Assembly: GCA_031292515.1 (NCBI GenBank)
Contig: JARLGZ010000108.1
Span: 1-64,000, forward strand
Direction: 5' to 3'
Length of the DNA stretch: 64,000 nucleotides
Source of the DNA: Puia sp.
GTDB taxonomy: Bacteria; Bacteroidota; Bacteroidia; Chitinophagales; Chitinophagaceae
The notes below the pieces were generated by a model. The model was not told where the DNA came from and did not search any database. It was given only the letters and a program-made list of their open reading frames with translations. Below are positions 52,162-59,272 of the stretch, piece after piece. The position numbers and the translations under genes were made by a program. The first letter of the stretch is position 1. Each line of letters starts with the position of its first letter.

Positions 52162-53964
52162 GCGTTCCGGTACGCGGATACCCAGCAGACCCATCGAGGA
52201 TTTGATGACGATCCCGGTGAGCGCGGCCAGCTGTAGTCTCAGTTCCTTCTTTTCGGGTGTCTCCGCATTGGCGATGGAATGCACATTATAAAATGAATTG
52301 AAGGCCTTAGCCACGTTAAAGGCGTAGACGGCCAATACCGATGGATTCATTTCTCCGCATGCCTGTTCAAGGACCGCAGGAAATTTTTCCAGTTCCAGGA
52401 TCACTGCTTTTTCGAGAGGGGTCAGGATCGCGGGTAAGGGAGGGAGGAGATCTTCCCGGTTCATATCAGTTGCCTTTGCCGGCACACCTCCTTCCTTCCT
52501 GAGCACCGAACGGATCCTTGAGTGCGTATACTGTATGAACGTGGCCGTGAATCCATGTAATTCGATGGACTCCTCAGGATTGAAAAGCATTCTTTTTTTA
52601 GGATCCACGCGGAGCAGAAAAAATTTCAGCCCTCCGGTGCCGATCATCTCGTAAAGATTGCTGAGTTCCCCGGCCGTGAAGCCTTCGGTCTTTCCCTGTT
52701 CCTGTGTCTTTTTCTCCGCTTCGCGGAGCATCTCATCCAGCATGTCGTCTGCGTCTACGACGGTGCCTTCCCGTGTCTTCATTCTCCCGGTAGGCAGCTC
52801 GACCATCCCGTAGCTCAGGTGATAGATGCCGTCGGCCGAAGGAAGACCCAGTTTCTGGCAGATCAGCTTCAGTACCTTGAAATGATAGTTTTGCTCGTCA
52901 CCGACCACATATATGCTCGAATCGGGTTTGAATTCCTTGTATTTGTTGACGGCCAGACCGATGTCCTGGGTGATATAGACGGCGGTACCGTCCTTTCGCT
53001 GTACGATCTTCTCGTCCAGGCCGTCCGCGGTCAGATCGATCCATACGCTTCCGTCCTCTTTCTTAAAGAACACCCCTTTCTTAAGACCGTCCTCGACCAG
53101 GTCTTTGCCCAGCAGATAAGTATCGCTCTCGTAATAGATCTTATCGAAATCGCTCCCGATGCGTTTGTAGGTCTGATCGAAGCCCGCATATACCCAGCTG
53201 TTCATTTCACGCCAGAGTGCGATGACGGAGGGTTTGCCGGCTTCCCAGTCGACCAGCATCTGCTGGGCGGCTTTCATGATGGGGGCCTCTTTCTCGGCCT
53301 CCTCTTTGCTCATTCCTTCCGCTACCAGAACGGCGGCTTGCCTCTTATGCTCTTCGCCGAAAAGGACATAGTAATCCCCCACGAAATGATCCCCTTTGAT
53401 ACCGGTGCCGGCAGGGGTAGCACCTCCCGCGAACAGCTGCCACGCGATCATGCTTTTGCAGATATGAATCCCGCGGTCATTGGCGATGCAGGTCTTTGTC
53501 ACCTTATATCCATTGGCTTTATAGATTTCCGCCACACTCCATCCCAGAAAATTATTCCGGAGATGTCCAAGATGAAGCGGCTTATTGGTATTCGGGGACG
53601 AGTATTCGACCATCACCCGCCGGCCGTTGTCCTCCTTCCTGCCATAGGCATCGTTGGCATATTGCTCCCGGAGAAAAGAGGTCCAGTAGTCGTCGCTTAC
53701 CGAAAGATTGAGAAAGCCCTTGATGATATTGAAGCCCTTGAATAAAGCCGGAAAGCGGTCTAAAAGGGCCTGACCCAGCTCGTTTCCCAATAGCTCCGGA
53801 GATTTTTTGAGCGATTTTACAAAGGAGAATAGTACGATGGTATAATCCCCCTCGAATTCCGGTTTTGTCTCGTTGACCTGGATCTCTCCGATGTCCGGAC
53901 CTGTGGGATAGAGATCCGATAATGCCTGCCGGGTGACTGTCTTTATTTGACTGATAATATCCAT
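52156..53964 (-). CDS. argS: Arginyl-tRNA synthetase
   Basis: A 602-aa class I aminoacyl-tRNA synthetase. The HIGH-type motif is SSPNTNKPLHLGHLRNNFLG (HLGH), the KMSKS counterpart is GRMKTREGTVV, and DALR-domain features occur near the C-terminus (FIQYTHSRIRSVLRK, NVAKAFNSFYNVHSI). The frame stays open to 54024, but a TACTTTTG -7 box at 53983-53990 lies between that codon and the ATG at 53964, so the latter is the likely start with a very short leader. It diverges from the GtrA gene. The C-terminal Met-stop lies in a 14-bp duplication. Confidence 0.97.
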   Translation of the reverse strand: MDIISQIKTVTRQALSDLYPTGPDIGEIQVNETKPEFEGDYTIVLFSFVKSLKKSPELLGNELGQALLDRFPALFKGFNIIKGFLNLSVSDDYWTSFLREQYANDAYGRKEDNGRRVMVEYSSPNTNKPLHLGHLRNNFLGWSVAEIYKANGYKVTKTCIANDRGIHICKSMIAWQLFAGGATPAGTGIKGDHFVGDYYVLFGEEHKRQAAVLVAEGMSKEEAEKEAPIMKAAQQMLVDWEAGKPSVIALWREMNSWVYAGFDQTYKRIGSDFDKIYYESDTYLLGKDLVEDGLKKGVFFKKEDGSVWIDLTADGLDEKIVQRKDGTAVYITQDIGLAVNKYKEFKPDSSIYVVGDEQNYHFKVLKLICQKLGLPSADGIYHLSYGMVELPTGRMKTREGTVVDADDMLDEMLREAEKKTQEQGKTEGFTAGELSNLYEMIGTGGLKFFLLRVDPKKRMLFNPEESIELHGFTATFIQYTHSRIRSVLRKEGGVPAKATDMNREDLLPPLPAILTPLEKAVILELEKFPAVLEQACGEMNPSVLAVYAFNVAKAFNSFYNVHSIANAETPEKKELRLQLAALTGIVIKSSMGLLGIRVPERM

Positions 53965-53982
53965 TTTCCGCTTTATTGGCTG

Positions 53983-53990
53983 CAAAAGTA
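53983..53990 (-). promoter_or_regulatory. -7 box for argS
   Basis: On the minus strand TACTTTTG matches TAnnTTTG exactly, 19 bases before the argS ATG. It supports 53964 as the start over the upstream in-frame codon at 54024. Confidence 0.55.
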
Positions 53991-54073
53991 GTGCAGTATT
54001 CGTTAATAAGGGATTAACGGCCAAAAAATGGCCTGTTTTGTACTACCTTCGTGGCATCAACGTTACCGAACCG

Positions 54074-54574
54074 ATGGTGAAAAAAAGGATCGTATCATTT
54101 ATAGATTTTTTCTATCCTCCCTTCAGCAAGCTGATGCCCATTCAGACTTTCCGGTATGCAGCATGCGGCGGTACGAACACTTTTCTCGATATTTTTGTCT
54201 TTTTTATCAGCTATAATTTTATTCTTCACAAACAGGACCTCGACCTTGGTTTTTTTGTATTCAAACCGCATGTCGCGGCCTTTATCATCTCTTTTTGTGT
54301 GAGCTTTCCGACCGGCTTTTTCCTGATGCGGAATGTCGTATTCACGGAGTCCACGCTCCACGGAAGAGTACAGCTCTTCCGGTATTTTGTACTGGTGCTC
54401 ATTTGTCTTCTGCTGAACTACATATTTATAAAACTCTTCGTAGAACAGTTCCATATTTTCCCTACCGTCGCCAAGATCCTGACTACGGTGATCGTTGTCT
54501 CCTTCAGTTATCTGACTCAAAAGCACTACACCTTCAAGGCCGATCAGCCCCTGACCGAGAACCTGGAGGAATAA
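54074..54574 (+). CDS. GtrA family membrane protein
   Basis: A 166-aa protein with four membrane helices and the GtrA pattern: FRYAACGGTNTFLDIFVFF at the first helix, AFIISFCVSFPTGFFLMRNVVF, and the C-terminal TVIVVSFSYLTQKHYTF. GtrA proteins are thought to flip or support lipid-linked sugar precursors in cell-surface glycosylation. The upstream TTG at 54038 would add 12 residues; the ATG at 54074 suits the family and follows a TACCTTCG -7-like box at 54044-54051. It precedes the GT81-HAD fusion gene by 112 bases, so a joint glycosylation role is possible. Confidence 0.88.
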   Translation: MVKKRIVSFIDFFYPPFSKLMPIQTFRYAACGGTNTFLDIFVFFISYNFILHKQDLDLGFFVFKPHVAAFIISFCVSFPTGFFLMRNVVFTESTLHGRVQLFRYFVLVLICLLLNYIFIKLFVEQFHIFPTVAKILTTVIVVSFSYLTQKHYTFKADQPLTENLEE

Positions 54575-54587
54575 GCAAGCAGCCTTT

Positions 54588-54660
54588 GCTCACTACTCAC
54601 TGCTGACGCTCCCCGCCAACATCTTCTCACCACTCACTTCCCGCTATTGACTACTCACTT
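54588..54660. repeat. Third heptanucleotide (RGTSAGT) repeat cluster
   Basis: On the minus strand the units AGTGAGT, AGTCAAT, AGCGGGA, AGTGAGT, GGTGAGA and, after a 23-base spacer, AGTGAGT and AGTGAGC are visible. It lies 14 bases after the GtrA stop and 27 bases before the GT81-HAD start. Here only one orientation is present, unlike the two-armed elements at 30826 and 39201. Confidence 0.6.
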
Positions 54661-54686
54661 ATTGGCACAGTTTTAGCCCGTTTGCG

Positions 54687-56096
54687 ATGCCGTATTGTCT
54701 CATTCAAAAAGAATCGCCCTTGATAACAGTCATTATCCCTGCGTTAAATGAGGAAAAGACGATCCGAAAAGTCATTCAACAGGCCAGGCGCAGTCCCCTC
54801 GTAACGGAGATAATTGTCGTCGACGACCAGTCGATGGACGACACGGTGCGGGAAGCCCGTAAAGAAGAGGTGAGGATTGTCACCAGCACCAACCTGGGCA
54901 AGGGAGATTCCATGCGGGAGGGAATGATGCTCGCGCGCAATGAGATCCTGGTCTTCCTGGACGCGGATATTCCCGACTATTCCCCCGATATCATCGACAG
55001 GCTGACCGGCCCGCTGATCCGGAACGAAGCTGACTTTGTAAAATCCTATTTCGAAAGACAGGCGGGGCGGGTGACGGAAATCCTGGTAAAGCCGTTATTG
55101 GAATTCTTCTTCCCGCATTTGCTGGAATTCAAACAACCTTTAAGCGGAATGATCGCCGGGAAGAGGTCCTTTTTCCAGAAAGTGGAGTTCGAAAACGACT
55201 ATGGAGTGGATATCGGTCTTCTGATAGACATGCATAAGGTCCGGGCCCGCATAAAAGAAGTCTGCATCGGGGAGATCGAGAACGACATGCAGCCCCTGCA
55301 TGCCCTGGGGAGAATGGCCAGGCAGGTCGCCAACGCCATCTTCAAAAGAGTGAATATCTTCTCGGCGGCCCGGAAGGAAGAGCAGGAAGAATACACGAGG
55401 CTCATGCGGGAACAGGTGGAGTTCGCCCTGAAGGAATTGGGTAAACAGCCTAAGAAGATGATTGTCTTCGACATGGATAATACCCTGCTGCAGGGGAGTT
55501 TTATACACACGGCGGCGGCCAAATTCGGTTTTCGCAAGGAATTGGTGGATATTATTACCCAGCAGAAAAGCAGCTATATAAGGACCCAGAAGATAGCCCG
55601 CCTGCTCGAAGGAAGGACCTTTGCAGAACTGATCGACGTTCTGGAATCGGTCCCGCTGATCGGGGATGCGGTTCATACCGTCCGGGAACTGCAGGTGCGG
55701 GGTTATGTGTGTGGGATCATCAGCGACAGCTATCATTGCATCACCAATCATATCCGAAACCTGCTGGGGCTGGATTTTACCCTCGGAAACGAGCTGGAAT
55801 TCCGGAAAAGCGTTGCTACCGGCGAGGTCCGGATCCCTTCTCAGCTCCTGAAGGACAGGTTCAGCGAGTGCGAGCATGAGCATTGCAAATCGAATATGTT
55901 CAGCTATATCCTGAACCGGTTTGGGATACAGACGGCGGACTCAGTGGCAGTCGGGGACGGAGAAAATGACGTCTGTATGCTCAAAATGGCGGGAACGGGT
56001 ATTTCCTTCAATTCCACCAGTCAATGGGTGGACCAGGTAGCGGATTATGTTTTCAGGGGACATTCGCTCAAACCGGTCCTGGACGTGGTGCGGTAG
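54687..56096 (+). CDS. Bifunctional GT81 glucosyl-3-phosphoglycerate-synthase-like/HAD-IB phosphatase
   Basis: A 469-aa fusion. Residues 10-225 resemble GT81 GpgS enzymes: VIIPALNEEKTI, VVDDQSMDDT, LGKGDSMREGM, FLDADIPDYSPDII (DAD at 92-94), then the family-specific order GRVTEILVKPLLEFFFP, FKQPLSGMIAGKRSFF, YGVDIGLLIDMHKV and PLHALGRMARQVANAIF. Residues 256-469 are a SerB-like HAD-IB phosphatase with VFDMDNTLLQG (nucleophile Asp at 262), SDSYHCI and VGDGENDVCML. GpgS makes glucosyl-3-phosphoglycerate and a separate phosphatase yields glucosylglycerate, a compatible solute; the fusion suggests both steps in one chain. Other sugar donors are possible. It stands alone after GtrA. Confidence 0.8.
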   Translation: MPYCLIQKESPLITVIIPALNEEKTIRKVIQQARRSPLVTEIIVVDDQSMDDTVREARKEEVRIVTSTNLGKGDSMREGMMLARNEILVFLDADIPDYSPDIIDRLTGPLIRNEADFVKSYFERQAGRVTEILVKPLLEFFFPHLLEFKQPLSGMIAGKRSFFQKVEFENDYGVDIGLLIDMHKVRARIKEVCIGEIENDMQPLHALGRMARQVANAIFKRVNIFSAARKEEQEEYTRLMREQVEFALKELGKQPKKMIVFDMDNTLLQGSFIHTAAAKFGFRKELVDIITQQKSSYIRTQKIARLLEGRTFAELIDVLESVPLIGDAVHTVRELQVRGYVCGIISDSYHCITNHIRNLLGLDFTLGNELEFRKSVATGEVRIPSQLLKDRFSECEHEHCKSNMFSYILNRFGIQTADSVAVGDGENDVCMLKMAGTGISFNSTSQWVDQVADYVFRGHSLKPVLDVVR

Positions 56097-56474
56097 GGCG
56101 GATGGGTGTTGGAGGTCGTTTGCCGGCATGTTCGCCGGGGTGAGGATCGGCCGGGGGCGGGGTGGGGGCTCCCGCTATGGCTCGCTGTTTTTCACCGGGC
56201 TATGCAGATATGGCCCCGGTTGCGCTCTCTTGATTGGAAAACTTCATTCTGAACCCTGTTCAGAACTCGTTGGGCTTCGCCCGCAACTCTGGTCCCGAGC
56301 TCCGCTCGGTTCTCAGTTGCCTTCGCTTTGGCTCGGTTGGGCCTCGACCTCCGGTCGGTCTCTCATGATTGGCCTTCGGCCATTCGACCTCCGGTCGAAT
56401 CTGCCATTTTTTCACCTTTTGCCCGATGGCATAATGATTGAGAACCATAAGGGAACATTAAATTCATTAGAATC
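56097..56474. other. Structured non-coding spacer upstream of dnaK
   Basis: A 378-base stretch without a supported gene. The first part is G-rich (56137-56168, four G runs, a possible G-quadruplex). Positions 56247-56400 hold six perfect inverted repeats, each with a 3-base loop. The last 74 bases before dnaK are AT-rich and presumably hold the promoter, though no clear -7 box was found. Confidence 0.7.
56247..56400. repeat. Array of six perfect triloop hairpins upstream of dnaK
   Basis: Six perfect stems, each with exactly three loop bases: 56247-56265 (8 bp, CCT), 56272-56282 (4 bp, TTC), 56295-56309 (6 bp, TCC), 56345-56357 (5 bp, TCC), 56370-56382 (5 bp, TTC) and 56382-56400 (8 bp, TCC). 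The last begins at the base where the fifth ends. Stem sequences differ, but the loops are all pyrimidine. The array lies 74 bases before dnaK. Confidence 0.8.
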
Positions 56475-58394
56475 ATGGGAAAAATAATAGGAATAGATCT
56501 GGGGACAACGAACAGTTGTGTTGCCGTCATGGAAGGGAACGAGCCCGTAGTCATCGCCAATGACGAAGGTCGCCGTACGACCCCGTCTGTCGTGGCTTTC
56601 CTGAAAAACGGAGAGCGGAAGGTCGGGGATCCGGCTAAACGCCAGGCGATTACCAACCCGGTAAACACGATCATGTCCGTAAAACGTTTTATGGGTCGCC
56701 GTTTCGACGAAGTCACCAATGAAATCAGTCATTGGAGCTATAAAGTCGTAAAAGGTGACAATAATACCGTACGTATTGACATAGACGGTCGTTTATACAC
56801 CCCGCAGGAGATTTCGGCGATGATCCTGCAAAAAATGAAAAAAACCGCCGAAGATTATCTGGGAACGGAGGTAACGGAAGCCGTCATCACGGTACCTGCT
56901 TACTTCAATGATGCCCAGCGCCAGGCTACCAAAGAAGCCGGTGAAATCGCCGGACTGACTGTCCGTCGCATTGTGAACGAGCCGACGGCTGCCGCTTTGG
57001 CTTATGGACTGGACAAAGCCGGTAAAGATGAAAAAATAGCAGTATTTGACCTCGGTGGAGGTACATTTGATATTTCCATCCTCGAATTGGGCGATGGCGT
57101 GTTCGAAGTAAAGTCTACCAATGGGGATACCCACCTGGGAGGCGACGATTTCGATAAAGTGGTTATGGACTGGCTGGCCGACGAGTTCAAAAAGGAAGAA
57201 AATGTGGATCTGCGCAAGGACCCGATGGCGCTGCAGCGTTTAAAAGAAGCTGCCGAAAAAGCCAAGGTGGAATTGTCCTCATCCAGCGAGACCGAGATCA
57301 ATCTGCCCTATATCACAGCCATTGATGGTGTTCCTAAACACCTGGTGAAGAAGTTGAGCCGGGCCAAATTCGAGCAGCTGTCGGATACCCTGTTTGAAAG
57401 ATGTCTGAAACCCTGTGAACAGGCTCTGAAAGATGCCGGTCTGAGCGCTTCCGCGATCGATGAGGTGATCCTGGTAGGAGGCAGCACACGTATCCCCAAA
57501 GTACAGGAAATCGTCGAAAAATTCTTTGGCAAGAAGCCGAATAAAGGCGTGAACCCTGACGAAGTCGTAGCTATCGGGGCAGCCATACAGGGTGCGGTCC
57601 TTACCGGTGAAGTGAAGGATGTGTTGCTGCTGGATGTGACCCCGCTTTCTCTCGGGATAGAGACGATGGGTGGGGTTATGACACGCCTGATCGAAGCCAA
57701 TACGACTATTCCGACCAAGAAATCCGAAGTGTTTTCGACAGCCAGCGACAACCAGCCCGGCGTACAGATACACGTGATACAGGGAGAACGGCCGCTGGCT
57801 TCGCAGAACAAGAGTCTGGGGATGTTTAACCTGGACGGTATTCCACCGGCTCCCAGGGGCGTTCCGCAAGTCGAAGTGATCTTCGATATCGATGCGAACG
57901 GTATCCTCCATGTAACCGCGAAGGACAAGGGAACCGGCAAAGAACAAAAGATCAGGATAGAAGCAGGTAGCGGATTGAATAAAGACGAAGTGGAAAAGAT
58001 GAAAGCGGAAGCCAGGGCGAATGAAGCTTCGGATAAAGCCGCCCGTGAGAAGATCGACAAGCTGAACCAGGCTGATAGCCTCATCTTCCAGACCGAAAAG
58101 CAGTTGAAGGAATATGGCGATAAGATCCCTGCCGATAAAAAGGCGCCGATCGAAACGGCCCTCACTAAACTGAAAGACGCGCATAAGTCACAGGATGCAG
58201 CTTCCATCGATGCAGCTGTAACGGAAATGAACAATGCCTGGACGGCTGCTTCCGAAGAGTTGTACAAGGCTACCCAGCAGGCCGGCGGGCAGCCGGGCGC
58301 GGGTGGACCCGGAACCGCGGGCGGTTCGCAGGAACACAGCGGCAACGGCGGCGGTGAAAACGTGACGGATGCCGAGTTCGAAGAAGTGAAGTAA
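56475..58394 (+). CDS. dnaK: Molecular chaperone DnaK (Hsp70)
   Basis: A 639-aa Hsp70 of normal length. The ATPase domain (1-385) starts with [16 protein letters not shown] and carries [29 protein letters not shown] and [11 protein letters not shown]; the substrate-binding domain (about 390-605) includes [14 protein letters not shown]; the Gly-rich C-terminal tail ends in DAEFEEVK. It folds unfolded polypeptides together with DnaJ and GrpE, which are not in the window. The leader region contains a hairpin array, and the stop codon lies in a 19-base tandem duplication (58386-58423). A terminator follows at 58446. Confidence 0.98.
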   Translation: MGKIIGIDLGTTNSCVAVMEGNEPVVIANDEGRRTTPSVVAFLKNGERKVGDPAKRQAITNPVNTIMSVKRFMGRRFDEVTNEISHWSYKVVKGDNNTVRIDIDGRLYTPQEISAMILQKMKKTAEDYLGTEVTEAVITVPAYFNDAQRQATKEAGEIAGLTVRRIVNEPTAAALAYGLDKAGKDEKIAVFDLGGGTFDISILELGDGVFEVKSTNGDTHLGGDDFDKVVMDWLADEFKKEENVDLRKDPMALQRLKEAAEKAKVELSSSSETEINLPYITAIDGVPKHLVKKLSRAKFEQLSDTLFERCLKPCEQALKDAGLSASAIDEVILVGGSTRIPKVQEIVEKFFGKKPNKGVNPDEVVAIGAAIQGAVLTGEVKDVLLLDVTPLSLGIETMGGVMTRLIEANTTIPTKKSEVFSTASDNQPGVQIHVIQGERPLASQNKSLGMFNLDGIPPAPRGVPQVEVIFDIDANGILHVTAKDKGTGKEQKIRIEAGSGLNKDEVEKMKAEARANEASDKAAREKIDKLNQADSLIFQTEKQLKEYGDKIPADKKAPIETALTKLKDAHKSQDAASIDAAVTEMNNAWTAASEELYKATQQAGGQPGAGGPGTAGGSQEHSGNGGGENVTDAEFEEVK

Positions 58395-58423
58395 GAAGAA
58401 TGAGGTGAAGTAAGAAGAATGAA
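58386..58423 (+). repeat. 19-bp tandem duplication spanning the dnaK stop codon
   Basis: Two adjacent 19-base units (58386-58404 and 58405-58423) differ only at the last base. The first unit contains the last two codons and TAA stop of dnaK plus an in-frame TGA three codons later. Confidence 0.75.
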
Positions 58424-58445
58424 AAAATATAACGGCTGAGCATAG

Positions 58446-58480
58446 GCCGTCTTCGGGATCTCCCCGGGGGCGGCTTTTTT
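58446..58480 (+). terminator. Intrinsic terminator of dnaK
   Basis: GCCG (58446-58449) pairs with CGGC (58471-58474), enclosing an inner TCGGG/CCCGG stem, and is followed by six T residues. It lies 52 bases after the dnaK stop. Confidence 0.8.
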
Positions 58481-58705
58481 ATTCGCAGTCGTTTTCGTCT
58501 ATTCATGCTCCCAGATGTTTATTCGTACGCCCGATAGCGTCAATCCAGCCCCCGACGCTTGTTTGCATTCGTCCATTCGTGATTCTCGGCATTTGTTTTC
58601 GTTAGATGTTGATTGTCAGTGTGTAACCCGTAATTTTTCGCGTTCGTTCGTACTCCTTTTCACGGTTTGTTCCTGCTGTATTAACAAAGCCTTATAATTT
58701 CATGC

Positions 58706-58736
58706 TTGCATATAACGGTAATCTTGCATACCTTTG
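58706..58736 (+). promoter_or_regulatory. Near-consensus Bacteroidota promoter for the 77-aa gene
   Basis: TTG (58706-58708), a 20-base spacer and TACCTTTG (58729-58736) fit the Bacteroidota -33/-7 pattern (TTTG, 19-21 bases, TAnnTTTG). Initiation near 58743 would leave a leader of about 130 bases. Confidence 0.7.
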
Positions 58737-58872
58737 CACTCGAATTGAGCAATTCCTTTGCTTGCCGCCATGGCGAACTATGTTGAACTTCTGATTTTCT
58801 CTTGCTAAGTCTTCAGTTGTCTTTTTTTTCTTCAGTTGCTCAGGAATTTGTAAAAAATAAAAGGAATACGTT

Positions 58873-59106
58873 ATGAAAAGTGATGTTAAGACATCTATTG
58901 TGCAGGCTTATGTACAAATGGAAGGAAATGCGTTCAATGAATTGACCTCCGAAGTCAAGGAGACGGTAGCCACGGATGTGGATCTGCATAAGTTGAACAA
59001 CGGCGGATCATTCGGGATCATCGATCTCTGGAATATCCGTAAAGGCAGAAGGTCTGCCAGAACCCAGTTCAGAGGGGTGACCATTCCCAACGGAATTAAA
59101 TCCTAA
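58873..59106 (+). CDS. Small orphan protein with a conserved-looking DLWNI segment
   Basis: A 77-aa protein with no recognised domain, signal peptide or membrane helix. Residues 1-40 are acidic and helical (SDVKTSIVQAYVQMEGNAFNEL), and residues of about 46-65 (SFGIIDLWNIRKGRRSARTQF) combine a hydrophobic DLWNI core with a basic patch. Short Bacteroidota proteins with a DLWNI-Q/R-R ending exist; I recall them only as hypotheticals. It has one of the best promoters in the window, a long leader and its own terminator, so it is very probably expressed as a single gene. Confidence 0.75.
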   Translation: MKSDVKTSIVQAYVQMEGNAFNELTSEVKETVATDVDLHKLNNGGSFGIIDLWNIRKGRRSARTQFRGVTIPNGIKS

Positions 59107-59248
59107 CGGCCCTTCCCGTACAATTATTTATTGGAATATTATTTTGAACGAGCGTCCCTGCTTTGTGCCGTCCTGCAGAATTTTCTGCCTGACGGGCAGG
59201 CGGGGATTCCCGTTTTTATGGGATCTGGATTCCCCGTTCTACAGGATT

Positions 59249-59272
59249 GCCGGACGGTGTCCGGCTTTCTTT
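59249..59272 (+). terminator. Intrinsic terminator of the 77-aa gene
   Basis: GCCGGAC (59249-59255) pairs perfectly with GTCCGGC (59259-59265) around GGT and is followed by TTTCTTT. It overlaps by two bases the end of the convergent MutS-like gene. Confidence 0.8.

Larger units (their letters stand above)
58395..58872. other. Gene-free spacer between dnaK and the 77-aa gene
   Basis: This 478-base stretch holds the second copy of the stop-codon duplication, the dnaK terminator (58446-58480), a run of degenerate ATTCG words (about 58480-58610) resembling the one at 155-228, a near-consensus promoter (58706-58736), and a leader of about 130 bases with two CTTCAGTTG copies around a T tract. No gene of its own was found. 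Confidence 0.7.

Noticed and set aside
52819-53745. 308-codon plus-strand ORF opposite argS
   Set aside because: It covers the antisense of the synthetase core, including its signature motifs; no independent features.
57308-58345. 345-codon minus-strand ORF opposite dnaK
   Set aside because: Composition (Ser, Cys, Pro-rich, no motifs) is that of a reverse-frame shadow of dnaK.
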